A stretch of 64,000 nt of DNA from Flavobacteriaceae bacterium (lineage in GTDB: Bacteria; Bacteroidota; Bacteroidia; Flavobacteriales; Flavobacteriaceae). A program made the position numbers and the translations under genes. Below, piece by piece: positions 35,364 through 45,063 of this stretch. The notes beneath the pieces are model-generated. The model was given only the letters and a program-made list of their open reading frames with translations. It did no database searches and had not been told where the DNA came from. The stretch covers positions 62,001 to 126,000 of the forward strand of contig NZMG01000039.1 in the NCBI GenBank assembly GCA_002694465.1. The letters run 5' to 3'. Numbering within the stretch: position 1 is the stretch's first letter; each line of letters begins with the position of its first letter.

Positions 35364-36631
35364 AGATCAAAACCGATATCGGTTCTATAATACATCGTAT
35401 CAAAAGATAGTTTTTCTATTTCTTGATACGATTTTTTTATGGCCTTTTTAAAATCCTTATCCAGCGAAGTCACAGCAATTACACGCCCTCCGTTAGTGAC
35501 CACTTTACCGTCTTTTAAAGCCGTCCCTGCGTGAAAAACGATGGAGTCTTTTACATTTTCTATTCCAATAATTTCTTTTCCTTTTTCATAGGCCTCTGGA
35601 TATCCTCCAGAAACGACCATGATGGTAGCTGCAGATCTTTCATCCATTTCAAGTGAGATTTCATCAAGTTTTTGATTTGCTGTAGCTTCAAATAAATTGA
35701 CTAAATCTGTTTTAATTCGTGGTAAAACTGCTTCCGTTTCAGGATCTCCCATACGTACGTTGTATTCGATTACGTAGGGCTCGTTATTCACTTTTATTAA
35801 ACCAATAAATACGAAGCCTTTATATTCAATTCTTTCGGCTTGTAATCCGTTTACAGTAGGCTTTACAATACGTTCTTCAATTTTCTTCATCAACACTTCA
35901 TCGGCAAAAGGAACAGGAGAAACGGCACCCATTCCGCCTGTATTTAGGCCAGTATCGCCTTCGCCAATACGTTTATAATCTTTGGCGGTAGGTAGTACTT
36001 TGTAGTTTTTACCATCGGTTAAAACAAATACGCTTAATTCAATTCCGTCGAGAAACTCTTCAATAACTACTTTGCTGCTCGCAGCGCCAAACTTTGCCTT
36101 GGAGAGCATATTTTCGAGTTCGGATTTTGCTTCCTCTAAATCTTTCAAGATTAACACCCCTTTCCCAGCAGCAAGTCCGTCGGCTTTTAACACATAGGGG
36201 GGCTTCAACGTTTCTAAAAATTGTTTTCCCGCCTCCAAACTTTCTGAGGTGAAACTTTGATATGCCGCCGTGGGGATTTTATGATCCATCATAAATTCCT
36301 TCGCACGTTCTTTACTCCCCTCCAATAAAGCACCTCTTTTGGAAGGACCAATTAGCATCACATTTTTAAGTTGCGAATCTTGTTGAAAGAAATCATAAAT
36401 ACCATTTACCAAGGGATCCTCGGGTCCCACCACGACCATTTTTATGGCATGTTCTAAAACAGCCTTTTTAATGGCTTCAAAATCGTTTACAGAAATAGAA
36501 AGATTGGTTGCAATACCTGCTGTTCCAGCATTTCCAGGAGCTACAAATAATTTTGAGCAACGTGGACTCTGTGAAATTTTATAAGCAAAAGTATGTTCTC
36601 TACCGCCAGAACCTAATATAAGAATATTCAT
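35360..36631 (-). CDS. purD: Phosphoribosylamine-glycine ligase
   Basis: The 423-residue ATP-grasp enzyme of purine synthesis that joins phosphoribosylamine and glycine. Visible are the N-terminal ILGSGGREHTFAYKI, the ATP-grasp loop KADGLAAGKGV, and the signature YNVRMGDPETEAVLPR near residue 290. Length is normal. It is a single gene with its own promoter at 36655. Confidence 0.97.
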   Translation of the reverse strand: MNILILGSGGREHTFAYKISQSPRCSKLFVAPGNAGTAGIATNLSISVNDFEAIKKAVLEHAIKMVVVGPEDPLVNGIYDFFQQDSQLKNVMLIGPSKRGALLEGSKERAKEFMMDHKIPTAAYQSFTSESLEAGKQFLETLKPPYVLKADGLAAGKGVLILKDLEEAKSELENMLSKAKFGAASSKVVIEEFLDGIELSVFVLTDGKNYKVLPTAKDYKRIGEGDTGLNTGGMGAVSPVPFADEVLMKKIEERIVKPTVNGLQAERIEYKGFVFIGLIKVNNEPYVIEYNVRMGDPETEAVLPRIKTDLVNLFEATANQKLDEISLEMDERSAATIMVVSGGYPEAYEKGKEIIGIENVKDSIVFHAGTALKDGKVVTNGGRVIAVTSLDKDFKKAIKKSYQEIEKLSFDTMYYRTDIGFDL

Positions 36632-36654
36632 TGTGAAGCGTTTTGTTTCGGCAT

Positions 36655-36662
36655 CAAAAATA
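36655..36662 (-). promoter_or_regulatory. -7 promoter element for purD
   Basis: On the - strand TATTTTTG matches TAnnTTTG exactly, 23 bases before the purD ATG. The rest of the 160-base divergent gap (36663-36791) holds an imperfect 7-base dyad near 36690-36710 and no other clear signal. Confidence 0.5.
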
Positions 36663-36791
36663 AAAGAAATTTATGCGTTATCCATGAAAAGATCCCGCTT
36701 TTCGGCAGGATTAGTTCAACGAGACATTTTAAAACAATATTCTTTCTTTCAAAATGTAGTTTCACTAAATTGAACCCCTAATTATTTTACA

Positions 36792-38099
36792 TTGAATTTA
36801 TTCGAACTTTCATTGCGTTGGAATGGTTTCCCAATAAAGGAAGCCAAAAAGCAATTAAAAGAAATTCAATCCATTCCAGAAAGTGAATACCAAGCCTACG
36901 TTGAAACACAACGAATGGACATTGTAAACTTTCATCTCGCTAACAATGCTTTTTATAAGAAATTTACTGAAGGCATCAACATTTGCTCTTGGGAAGATGT
37001 GCCAGTGATGCAAAAAAGCGATTTGCAAGTTCCTTTAAAAGAGCGGCTTTCAGAAGGGTATTCTGAAAGAAATGTATATGTAAATAAAACCTCAGGTTCT
37101 AGTGGTCATCCTTTTATTTTTGCAAAAGACAAGGTTTGTCATGCACTTACCTGGGCCGAAATATTTGACCGATTTAGTTGGTTCGGGTTGGACTTTCATA
37201 CTTCGTTGCAAGCACGTTTTTATGGAATTCCGTTGGATACAATGGGGTACCAAAAAGAGCGTTTAAAAGATCGACTAAGCAGTAGATATCGATTCCCTAT
37301 TTTTGATTTATCTGATAAAAAGTTGGAACAATTTTTAAAGGTTTTTCAGAAAAAGAAGTTCGATTACATTAATGGATATACCAGCTCGGTTGTATTGTTT
37401 GCTAAGTTTCTTCAAAAAAAAGGAATTGTACTTACATCCATTTGTCCCACGATAAAATATTGCATTGTTACTAGTGAAATGCTGTACGAAAGCGATAAAA
37501 AAATAATGGAACAAGTCTTTGGGGTTCCTGTGGTAAACGAATTTGGCGCTAGTGAGTTGGACCTCATCGCATTTACCAATAAAAAAGATGAATTTATTGT
37601 AAACAGTGAAACTCTTTTTGTTGAAATTCTGGATGAAAATAATCGTGCTGTTCCCAACAAGCAATCGGGCAGAATTGTGATTACCTCATTGTATAACAAG
37701 GCACATCCTATGATTCGGTATGACATTGGCGATACGGGAACGCTATCAGAAAAAAGTTCCTTTAAAAAGCCTGTTCTAAAAGAATTGATTGGCCGTACTA
37801 ATGATGTTGCGAAACTCCCTAGCGGAAAAACAGTCCCTGGACTTACCTTTTATTACGTCACTAAAAGTGTGATTGAAGATGATGGGAATGTAAAAGAGTT
37901 TGTGATTGAACAACACGCTTTGGATAGGTTTAAAATTATCTATACTTCGGAAAGAGAGTTAACTACTTTAGAAATTGAAACTATAAAACAGGCCCTTTTT
38001 AAATACTTAGAAGCGGGGCTACAACTGCAGTTCGAAAGGGTTGAAGTACTCGATAGAAGCAATCGAGGAAAACTGAAGCAGTTTGTGAGTTTGCTATAA
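36792..38099 (+). CDS. Phenylacetate-CoA ligase-like (PaaK/CapK) adenylate-forming enzyme
   Basis: A 435-residue member of the PaaK-like group often found in polysaccharide loci (CapK type). The phosphate-binding loop is NKTSGSSGHPF (about residue 97), and later motifs are NEFGASELD and RYDIGDTG. It probably activates an acyl or amino-sugar substituent for surface sugars, not phenylacetate. The start is a TTG at 36792, which gives the family's N-terminal helix (LFELSLRWNGFPI); the next ATG is 45 residues later. It is the only + strand gene of the polysaccharide region and faces it tail to tail. Confidence 0.8.
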   Translation: MNLFELSLRWNGFPIKEAKKQLKEIQSIPESEYQAYVETQRMDIVNFHLANNAFYKKFTEGINICSWEDVPVMQKSDLQVPLKERLSEGYSERNVYVNKTSGSSGHPFIFAKDKVCHALTWAEIFDRFSWFGLDFHTSLQARFYGIPLDTMGYQKERLKDRLSSRYRFPIFDLSDKKLEQFLKVFQKKKFDYINGYTSSVVLFAKFLQKKGIVLTSICPTIKYCIVTSEMLYESDKKIMEQVFGVPVVNEFGASELDLIAFTNKKDEFIVNSETLFVEILDENNRAVPNKQSGRIVITSLYNKAHPMIRYDIGDTGTLSEKSSFKKPVLKELIGRTNDVAKLPSGKTVPGLTFYYVTKSVIEDDGNVKEFVIEQHALDRFKIIYTSERELTTLEIETIKQALFKYLEAGLQLQFERVEVLDRSNRGKLKQFVSLL

Positions 38100-38102
38100 C
38101 AA

Positions 38103-38120
38103 TCCTAACTAGGTTTTTTT
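38103..38120 (+). terminator. Weak terminator after the PaaK-like gene
   Basis: CCT-AACT-AGG followed by seven T lies right after the stop at 38099. The stem is short, so the call is tentative. It is the only candidate between the convergent genes. Confidence 0.3.
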
Positions 38121-38466
38121 ATGGCTCAATTACTCCTGATATTTTCCAATATCTTTCAAATTCCTCTTTTTCAATTTCATCACCTTCAAAATCATTAAAT
38201 GTCATATTAGTATCTAACCAATAGCCATAAAAATGATCACTTGGCCCGGCAAATATTATATCATTTTTATCGTCTAAAGCAATTTCTCTCCATGGTAAAA
38301 GTTCGCCATTAGTTTCTGTAAACTCAATAAGCCAACTATTTATTAGATGCCAATTTTTATAATGATACTTTGATTTAGGAATAAAAAATAGAATATTACT
38401 TAGTATTTTACTCACTCTTGATGGTAATGGCCAGTCAGTAGCCATTTTAGTAATCAAATATTTCAT
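38119..38466 (-). CDS. Orphan hypothetical protein
   Basis: A 115-residue soluble protein rich in Trp and acidic residues, especially in the C-terminal half (SDHFYGYWLDTNMTFNDFEG, read in parts). No signal peptide or membrane segment. I do not recognise the family. The acidic compact form resembles bacterial immunity-type proteins, but no toxin gene is nearby. It lies 10 bases after the GT2 gene at the distal end of the polysaccharide locus. Confidence 0.6.
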   Translation of the reverse strand: MKYLITKMATDWPLPSRVSKILSNILFFIPKSKYHYKNWHLINSWLIEFTETNGELLPWREIALDDKNDIIFAGPSDHFYGYWLDTNMTFNDFEGDEIEKEEFERYWKISGVIEP

Positions 38467-38476
38467 TCTATCCAGT

Positions 38477-39298
38477 TTAGCTCAAAATTACTGCCAACTT
38501 TTGAATATACTTTGGTCGAACAAAAAAGTATTCCCAAAAAAACCGAAATAAATACCCTCCAGATTTTATGGGATTGAATCCAAGGCTTCGATAAAAAAGA
38601 TAATTGTATTTGACTAGATTTATTTTATTTGAACTTATGGATCCCTTTCGTACTCTGTAATACGCCAAATCTTCCTGAAGCCCTACAGCAGGTTTCCCAC
38701 TTCGTTTAATGGCTTCCAACCATACTGCCCAATCTTGTCTTTTACGAATATCGGGTGCTACTATTTTTCCAATTTCACTGGCATTGTAAATTCCAGTGAG
38801 ATTCCCAACATAATTATTTAAAAGCTGTTTTTTATATGACAACTTAGGCATGGCAAGGATTCTCTTCTTTAAAGGATTTCCATCTTCATCTATGTGTAAA
38901 TAACTTGTAAAAGAAACCGAGGCATTTTCATTTTGCATCAATTTTAGTTGCCTTTCAAGCTTTTCTGGATGCCAATAATCATCGCTGTCTAAAAAAGCAA
39001 TATAGTTTCCTTTAGCCCTTTCAGTGGCAAGATTTCTACAATAGGCGGCTCCTTGATTTTTATCTAATTGAATAAAAGTAATGCGTGACTCTTCTATCGA
39101 AATTTTCTTAACTAGGCTTGCAGAGTCGTCACTTGAAGCATCATCTACAATAATTTGTTCCCAATTCGAATAGGTTTGAGCTTGGACACTTGTTATATTT
39201 TGAAGTATAAATTTAGAGGCATTATAAAGCGGAGTAATGATTGAAACCAAAGGCGTTTCAGAATTATTAGTATGCTTTTTCTTCTCCTCGTAATGCAT
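38477..39298 (-). CDS. Glycosyltransferase family 2
   Basis: A 273-residue GT-A inverting glycosyltransferase, acting at the cytoplasmic membrane face. The N-terminal PLVSIITPLYNASKFI and VDDASSDDSA hold the nucleotide, and the metal-binding motif is FLDSDDYWHPEKL. The C-terminal part is rich in Arg and aromatics, as in WaaE/LgtF-like enzymes. ATG 39298 was preferred over an upstream TTG (39319). It overlaps the WcaJ-like gene by 32 bases. The sugar is unknown. Confidence 0.85.
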   Translation of the reverse strand: MHYEEKKKHTNNSETPLVSIITPLYNASKFILQNITSVQAQTYSNWEQIIVDDASSDDSASLVKKISIEESRITFIQLDKNQGAAYCRNLATERAKGNYIAFLDSDDYWHPEKLERQLKLMQNENASVSFTSYLHIDEDGNPLKKRILAMPKLSYKKQLLNNYVGNLTGIYNASEIGKIVAPDIRKRQDWAVWLEAIKRSGKPAVGLQEDLAYYRVRKGSISSNKINLVKYNYLFYRSLGFNPIKSGGYLFRFFWEYFFVRPKYIQKLAVILS

Positions 39299-40622
39299 TG
39301 TAAATGGTTTGGAAAACAATCTTTATATCTAAAAATAAAGACCAATTTTCAAGATAAAATATATCGTATTTCACTCTATTAATAATATGATTATCGTCTT
39401 CAACCTCCCCGCGATAACCACTTACTTGTGCTAGGCCTGTGATACCAGGTTTAATAAAATGCCGCACCATAAATTTGTCAATCCTTTTGGCATACATATG
39501 TGTATGACTTACCATATGAGGTCTTGGACCCACCACAGACATTTCACCTTTAAGCACATTAATAAATTGAGGTAATTCGTCAATACTTGTTTTTCTTATA
39601 ACTTTTCCTACCCTAGTTACCCTTGGATCGTTCTTTCGAATTTGATGCAAATGGGCTTCAGGATTAGGGCGCATGGACCTAAACTTATAGCAATAAAATT
39701 CTTTATAATCCAATCCGTTTCTGCGCTGCTTGAAAAAGACTGGTCCTTTAGACTCTAATTTGATAAAAATCGCAAGAATGGGCGTTAGCCAAGACAGCAC
39801 TCCCACTATAACGATGATCGATAAAATAATATCAAAACTACGTTTAATAAATTTATTGAATGGTTCTTCAATGGGTATCTTCCGGAGAGATAAAATGGGT
39901 AAATATCCATAATACGTAAAATCTAGTCTTTTACTGTAAATTTCTTTATTGTCTGGTAAAAACTTTAAAATTTTTAAATTGTTATCTGCATAATCAATAA
40001 GCTTTGCAAGCTCTTTATCGCTAAGTTTTGACACAGACGAATATATTTCATCAATGTTGTTTTCTCCAATAAACTTGAGACAATCGTCAAGTGGCATTTT
40101 CTTATCTCCATCTAGGTCAAATGTTTTGGCAAGAACATATCCATATTCTGGATTTTCCAAAAAGAATTTCCTTAGCTGATCTGTTTTTTGGTTAAGACCT
40201 ATAATTACCACTTTTCTGAGATTTCCCTTTAATAAAAGTCTATATTTCTTTAATAAATAAAAGACTCCTAACTTTACAAGGGTGATACAAAGTATAGCGA
40301 GGATAATATAATTTAAAATAGAAAGAGGGTCCCGATTTAAATTGTTAAAGACTCCAAAAAAAGCAAAAACCATTAGCGTAAACAAAATCGCTTGCTTACC
40401 AGTAAGAGATAGAATGTTTGTAAGACGCGTAAAACGATAAATTTCATAGAAGTTGGTTCGTAAAGCAATAACAATCCAAGCTAATGAAATTATGACTGTG
40501 TAATTAATAAAAATAAGATTGTCTTCAAAAAAGCGATACGCCAATAAATTGATAATGAGTAAATCAATTACATAAGAAATAGGTCTTAAAAACCCCGAGT
40601 ATCTACCTCTTTTAAATATCAT
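39267..40622 (-). CDS. WcaJ-like polyprenyl-phosphate sugar-1-phosphate transferase
   Basis: A 451-residue initiating enzyme that puts the first sugar-1-phosphate on undecaprenyl phosphate. Four or five N-terminal membrane segments (1-130) and a nucleotide-binding-like domain (about 140-255) lead to the catalytic domain (about 265-451). That domain starts KRSFDIILS, with the Lys-Arg-Phe-Asp of the family, then FYCYKFRSM, IDELPQ, VVGPRP and KPGITGLAQVSGYRG. It probably starts repeat-unit assembly for this locus. It ends near the distal end of the operon, after uxs. Confidence 0.92.
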   Translation of the reverse strand: MIFKRGRYSGFLRPISYVIDLLIINLLAYRFFEDNLIFINYTVIISLAWIVIALRTNFYEIYRFTRLTNILSLTGKQAILFTLMVFAFFGVFNNLNRDPLSILNYIILAILCITLVKLGVFYLLKKYRLLLKGNLRKVVIIGLNQKTDQLRKFFLENPEYGYVLAKTFDLDGDKKMPLDDCLKFIGENNIDEIYSSVSKLSDKELAKLIDYADNNLKILKFLPDNKEIYSKRLDFTYYGYLPILSLRKIPIEEPFNKFIKRSFDIILSIIVIVGVLSWLTPILAIFIKLESKGPVFFKQRRNGLDYKEFYCYKFRSMRPNPEAHLHQIRKNDPRVTRVGKVIRKTSIDELPQFINVLKGEMSVVGPRPHMVSHTHMYAKRIDKFMVRHFIKPGITGLAQVSGYRGEVEDDNHIINRVKYDIFYLENWSLFLDIKIVFQTIYNALRGEEKAY

Positions 40623-40624
40623 AA

Positions 40625-41614
40625 TTAAAGCCTATTGTGGGCCGTAAAGTCTTTATGTTCACTCCTATATAACTCTTCCTCTGTTAAGCCTTTAAAATAT
40701 TGATAGGTTTTTTTCATACCCACTTCTCTTAATGTTTTTGGCTCCCAATTCAACACTTTTTTTGCTAATGTAATATCAGGCTGCCTTTGTAAAGGATCAT
40801 CCTGAGGAAGGGGTTTGTACACAATTTTTTGATGTGAATTAGTCAATTTCACTACTTCCTTAGCAAAATCCAAAATGGAAATTTCATCTGGATTACCAAT
40901 ATTAACGGGTAAAACATAATTGCTCATTAACAATCTATAAAGGCCTTCTATTTGGTCATCAACATAGCAAAAAGAGCGTGTTTGCAATCCGTCTCCAAAA
41001 ACAGTTAAATCTTCACCGCGCAAAGCTTGACCCATAAAGGCGGGAATTACTCTTCCATCATTAAGGCGCATTCTAGGTCCATAGGTGTTAAAAATGCGTG
41101 CAATTCTTGTATCAAGTCCATGAAACGTATGGTATGCCATGGTGATTGACTCTTGAAAACGCTTGGCCTCATCATATACTCCTCTTGGACCAATGGTGTT
41201 TACATTTCCATAATAGTCTTCGCTTTGAGGATGCACCAATGGATCACCATAAACTTCAGAAGTAGAAGCAATAAGAATTCTTGCCTTCTTTTCCTTTGCC
41301 AATCCCAATAAATTATGAGTACCCAAAGAACCTACCTTAAGGGTTTGAATAGGAATTTTAAGATAATCGATTGGGCTAGCGGGAGAAGCAAAATGAAGAA
41401 TATAATCTATATCACCAGGCACATGAACAAACTTTGTAATGTCGTGGTGGTAAAAATGAAAGTCTTTAAGTTGAAATAAATGTTCAATATTTTTTAAATC
41501 TCCTGTAATGAGGTTATCCATGGCAATGACTTCGAATCCTTCAGCAATAAATCTATCGCATAAATGAGAACCCAAAAATCCAGCTGCCCCAGTAATTAAT
41601 ACCTTTTTCTTCAT
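40625..41614 (-). CDS. uxs: UDP-glucuronate decarboxylase (UDP-xylose synthase)
   Basis: A 329-residue short-chain dehydrogenase/reductase that turns UDP-glucuronate into UDP-xylose with bound [13 protein letters not shown] binds NAD, and the active site is STSEVYGDP with Tyr-Lys in YDEAKR, both in the UXS form. [15 protein letters not shown] and NTYGPRMR are typical of UXS rather than of arnA-type or epimerase enzymes. Its start overlaps the ugd stop by 4 bases; ugd supplies its substrate. Confidence 0.92.
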   Translation of the reverse strand: MKKKVLITGAAGFLGSHLCDRFIAEGFEVIAMDNLITGDLKNIEHLFQLKDFHFYHHDITKFVHVPGDIDYILHFASPASPIDYLKIPIQTLKVGSLGTHNLLGLAKEKKARILIASTSEVYGDPLVHPQSEDYYGNVNTIGPRGVYDEAKRFQESITMAYHTFHGLDTRIARIFNTYGPRMRLNDGRVIPAFMGQALRGEDLTVFGDGLQTRSFCYVDDQIEGLYRLLMSNYVLPVNIGNPDEISILDFAKEVVKLTNSHQKIVYKPLPQDDPLQRQPDITLAKKVLNWEPKTLREVGMKKTYQYFKGLTEEELYRSEHKDFTAHNRL

Positions 41615-42924
41615 TGGCCAATTTCTTTTCTTCCTATAGAAACATACGTGAATCCTTCGGCCTCCATTTCTTGTAATTGGTATAGGTTTCTTCCGTCGAA
41701 AATCACAGGCTCCTTAAGTAAATCCTTTACTTTTATAAAACTAGGAGATCTAAAAATACTCCACTCGGTACAAATTATTAACGCATCGGCCCCCTCTAGG
41801 GCTTGATACATAGATGTAGCATAGGTTAACTTGCTCCCAAATTGTTTTTCAATATTTGGCATCGCTTCAGGGTCAAAAACCGTAAGTGAAGCTCCTTTTT
41901 CTAATAAAGCCTTCATCACATCTATCGAGGGGGCTTCACGAATATCATCCGTTTCAGGCTTAAATGCTAACCCCCATATGGCGAATTTTTTTCCTGCTAG
42001 GTTATTCTTGAAATGACTTTCAATCTTTGGAACTTGAATTGTTTTTTGCTTTTTATTTACGGAAATCACCGAATCCAAAATTTTAAAATCATATCCTTGA
42101 TCTTTTCCTGCTTTTTGAAGTGCTTTAACATCTTTAGGAAAACAAGATCCTCCATAGCCTATCCCTGGGAAAAGGAATCGCTTACCTATGCGCGAATCGG
42201 TACCCATCCCTACTCGTACTTTATCCACATCGGCACCTACTTTTTCACAGTAGTTGGCAATTTCATTCATAAACGTAATCTTAGTGGCAAGAAATGAATT
42301 GGCAGCGTATTTAGTAAGTTCTGCCGATTTTTCATCCATGACAATAACGGGATTTCCCGAGCGCACAAAGGGAGCATATAATTTCTGCATAAAAGCGGTG
42401 GCCCTATCACTACTAGAACCAATAATAATTCTTTCGGGTTTTAGGAAATCGTCTACCGCAAAACCTTCTCTTAAAAATTCGGGATTAGACACTACATCAA
42501 AATCGCATTTTGCATTTTCCTTAATTACAGCGGTTACTTTTTCTGCAGTACCTACAGGTACGGTGCTTTTGTCTACAATAACTTTATAGCTTCCTATTTT
42601 CTTCCCTATTTCTTGAGAAACATTTAACACGTAGGAAAGGTCTGCGGAGCCATCTTCGTCTTCAGGGGTGGGTAATGCCAAAAAAATGATGTCACCATGA
42701 GCTAATCCTTCATCTAACGAAGTAGTAAATTGCAATCTATTTGCCTTAATATTTCTTTCAAAAAGCACATCTAAATGGGGTTCGTAAATAGGAACCTCTC
42801 CTTGTTGCATTTTGGCTACTTTGGCTTCATCTATATCGACACAAATCACTTCGTTCCCTGTCTCGGCAAGGCAGGTTCCAGTAACCAATCCAACGTATCC
42901 TGTTCCAATAACTGCTATTTTCAT
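41611..42924 (-). CDS. ugd: UDP-glucose 6-dehydrogenase
   Basis: A 437-residue enzyme oxidising UDP-glucose to UDP-glucuronate with two [20 protein letters not shown] binds NAD, and the catalytic Cys lies in [11 protein letters not shown] near residue 260. The C-terminal domain has the [16 protein letters not shown] motif. It feeds uxs, and a promoter-like element at 42968 may start a ugd-uxs-wcaJ-GT2 sub-transcript. Confidence 0.95.
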   Translation of the reverse strand: MKIAVIGTGYVGLVTGTCLAETGNEVICVDIDEAKVAKMQQGEVPIYEPHLDVLFERNIKANRLQFTTSLDEGLAHGDIIFLALPTPEDEDGSADLSYVLNVSQEIGKKIGSYKVIVDKSTVPVGTAEKVTAVIKENAKCDFDVVSNPEFLREGFAVDDFLKPERIIIGSSSDRATAFMQKLYAPFVRSGNPVIVMDEKSAELTKYAANSFLATKITFMNEIANYCEKVGADVDKVRVGMGTDSRIGKRFLFPGIGYGGSCFPKDVKALQKAGKDQGYDFKILDSVISVNKKQKTIQVPKIESHFKNNLAGKKFAIWGLAFKPETDDIREAPSIDVMKALLEKGASLTVFDPEAMPNIEKQFGSKLTYATSMYQALEGADALIICTEWSIFRSPSFIKVKDLLKEPVIFDGRNLYQLQEMEAEGFTYVSIGRKEIGQ

Positions 42925-42967
42925 GTAATCTTCAGTTTGTTTTTGTATTTACACTGTTTTATTTCGG

Positions 42968-42975
42968 CAAAAATA
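42968..42975 (-). promoter_or_regulatory. Possible internal promoter before ugd
   Basis: On the - strand TATTTTTG matches TAnnTTTG exactly in the 67-base gap between the O-antigen ligase-like gene and ugd. No -33 element at 19 bases. Confidence 0.4.
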
Positions 42976-42991
42976 CAATTTGCTAAAGGAA

Positions 42992-44215
42992 TTATCCTTG
43001 GTTCGATTGATTTTCAGTTTCTATATTATTTTTTATTAAAAGGGACAATAAAATAAATCCTACATAGTAGGCTCCTATTTGTCTATGAAATACATTTTCT
43101 ACCATGGCAAAACATACCAAAGTTACCAGTAGGGCTGAAGGATAAAAGCTTTTTCTATTCCTAATGAATAAAATAAGAATCGCTAAAGAAAATAAGACTA
43201 GAGCTCCCACACCCGCTGCTAAATAGATGTCGAAAAATTGGTTGTGAACATTATATTCTTGTTTTATGAACCATTGTTTTTTCTTTTCATCCTTTATGGT
43301 ATTATCATAACATACGGCCAAATCTGAATTCGCCTGTGAAAATCCAATCCCAGCCAATAAATTATTTTTTTGTTTAGAAATTTGTAAGGCACAATCCCAA
43401 ATAATGGCTCGAGGCTCAAAGGCCATGGTATTGGCAACTAATCCTTGATGTTTTTCAGCATTGTTAGAATAAAACACCTTTTTTCTAAGGTCGTTATTCC
43501 AAACAAAAGCAAGCGTTGCTGCTAGTAGGATACTTCCTGTGGCAAATAAAATTTGTGGCCCTCGCTTTTTGGAATGAAAAAGGCTAAGAATAAAAATTAT
43601 CAACAAGGTGATAATGGCTATTCTTGAAACAATAAATAAGATAAATAAGACATTAATTATAATATTGGCTAGGTAGTATCGATTGTCTGGGTGGTATTGG
43701 TTTCGTAACTCCTGATAAGATACAAGAATGCTCAAAACGGCTAAAAGGCCCAAGTAAATTCTGTCGACCAAAATGGCTTCTATCACCGCTGCAGATTCTA
43801 AAAAAGAAAATTCAACACCTTGATTTAAAAGAATTAATAATTTAAAAAGTGAGTATATAATGGCCGCTAATGAAGAAAAAATAATGGCCTTATTTATTTT
43901 TTTGAAATTATTTACTGGTAGGTATAAAACAACCAAGGCTCCAGCAAGTAATATCTTTTTTAAGACGACCCAATCTAGCTCCCATCTGCCTAAGGATAAG
44001 GTAAGAAAGGCTACATAAACAAAAAACAAAAGCCACGTGGCTCCAGCGACTCTTTTAATTTTTTTAAAGTCATTTTTGGTAACGACTAAAGGAAAAAGAA
44101 CTGCCAATAAAATAAGTAAAACGTTAGGGAGCGCCCTAAAATACAAATCAAAAGGAATGGTAAAAAATAGCAGTAAAAATATAAATGGATATATGGAAGC
44201 TAAAAGTACCCTCAC
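42992..44215 (-). CDS. O-antigen ligase/polymerase-like membrane protein (first of four)
   Basis: A 407-residue protein with about 11-12 membrane segments and a large periplasmic loop (about 255-310). After the loop, EYNVHNQFFDIYLAAGVGAL, read in parts, has the HNQ-x3-D-x-Y pattern of Wzy_C proteins. It either polymerises repeat units or ligates the glycan to lipid A-core. Start is a GTG at 44215. It lies 47 bases after the WecG-type gene. Confidence 0.75.
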   Translation of the reverse strand: MRVLLASIYPFIFLLLFFTIPFDLYFRALPNVLLILLAVLFPLVVTKNDFKKIKRVAGATWLLFFVYVAFLTLSLGRWELDWVVLKKILLAGALVVLYLPVNNFKKINKAIIFSSLAAIIYSLFKLLILLNQGVEFSFLESAAVIEAILVDRIYLGLLAVLSILVSYQELRNQYHPDNRYYLANIIINVLFILFIVSRIAIITLLIIFILSLFHSKKRGPQILFATGSILLAATLAFVWNNDLRKKVFYSNNAEKHQGLVANTMAFEPRAIIWDCALQISKQKNNLLAGIGFSQANSDLAVCYDNTIKDEKKKQWFIKQEYNVHNQFFDIYLAAGVGALVLFSLAILILFIRNRKSFYPSALLVTLVCFAMVENVFHRQIGAYYVGFILLSLLIKNNIETENQSNQG

Positions 44216-44262
44216 AGTTAATAAATTGAGAATTTAAAAATAAGAAACTAAACAGCGCTATC

Positions 44263-45018
44263 CTATTTTTTTGAACTTGAAAACTTTTCTTTTAAAACCA
44301 ACCCAATAAACTTGCTATTTCCCACAAGATAACGTTTCCACATGCGCTTTGGCTCTTGAATAAACCGATAAAACCACTCCAATCCTGCTTTTTGCATCCA
44401 GAGAGGAGCGCGCTTGGTAAGTCCAGCCACTACATCGAAGCTACCGCCTACGCCCATAATAAAGTTAACTGAAGCAAATTCCTTTTTATAGTTAAATAAG
44501 AAATTCTCTTTGGTAGGAGAACTTATGGCCACAAAAAGCAAGTTTGCACCGCTTGTCGCTATTTGCCTAGCAATAGCAGGTTCTTCTTCTTTGGAAAAGT
44601 AGCCATTTCTGTAGCCAGCTATGAGTTGTTTCCCGTGTCTTTCTTCATACAACGAAGCCACTTTTGTTACGATTTCTTCTTTAGCACCAAAAAGGAAAAT
44701 TTTATAATTTTTTTTAGCTGCCAGTTCGACCAAGTTTTCCATTAAATCGATTCCTGCGACACGTTCTTTTAAGGGTTTTCCTAAAAACTTAGACGCCCAA
44801 ACTACGGCTTGCCCATCTGCATTAATAAGATCGCTTTCGTTTACGCTTTGGCGGAGTTGTAAATCCTTTTGCATGGCAACGATTTTTCCTGCATTGACCA
44901 CCACATGATGGATTTGCTCACCATTAGAAATAGCCATATCCACCAACTGCAAGGTTTCTTGCATAGAGAGGTTGTGGATGGTGGTGTTAAGAATGGAAAT
45001 AGAAGGGAGCTGCTTCAA
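44263..45018 (-). CDS. WecG/TagA/CpsF-family glycosyltransferase
   Basis: A 251-residue GT26 enzyme. HHVVVNAGKIV, NESDLINADGQAVVWASKFLG and FLFGAKEE (read in parts) are GT26 blocks, and the C-terminal half has LFVAISSPTKE and GVGGSFDVVAGLTKRAP. WecG adds ManNAcA and TagA adds ManNAc to lipid carriers, so with wecB and wecC in the locus, transfer of ManNAcA is likely. Start is a TTG at 45018. A TAnnTTTG element just upstream suggests a local promoter. Confidence 0.88.
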   Translation of the reverse strand: MKQLPSISILNTTIHNLSMQETLQLVDMAISNGEQIHHVVVNAGKIVAMQKDLQLRQSVNESDLINADGQAVVWASKFLGKPLKERVAGIDLMENLVELAAKKNYKIFLFGAKEEIVTKVASLYEERHGKQLIAGYRNGYFSKEEEPAIARQIATSGANLLFVAISSPTKENFLFNYKKEFASVNFIMGVGGSFDVVAGLTKRAPLWMQKAGLEWFYRFIQEPKRMWKRYLVGNSKFIGLVLKEKFSSSKK

Positions 45019-45036
45019 TTTAGTATATTATAAAGA

Positions 45037-45044
45037 CAAAGATA
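45037..45044 (-). promoter_or_regulatory. Possible internal promoter before the WecG-type gene
   Basis: On the - strand TATCTTTG matches TAnnTTTG exactly, 18 bases before the TTG start at 45018. Confidence 0.4.
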
Positions 45045-45063
45045 ATTATATTAAGAATTAAGG

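Noticed and set aside
36690..36710. Imperfect dyad upstream of purD, considered as a purine riboswitch
   Set aside because: The stem is short and there is no conserved purine-aptamer core.
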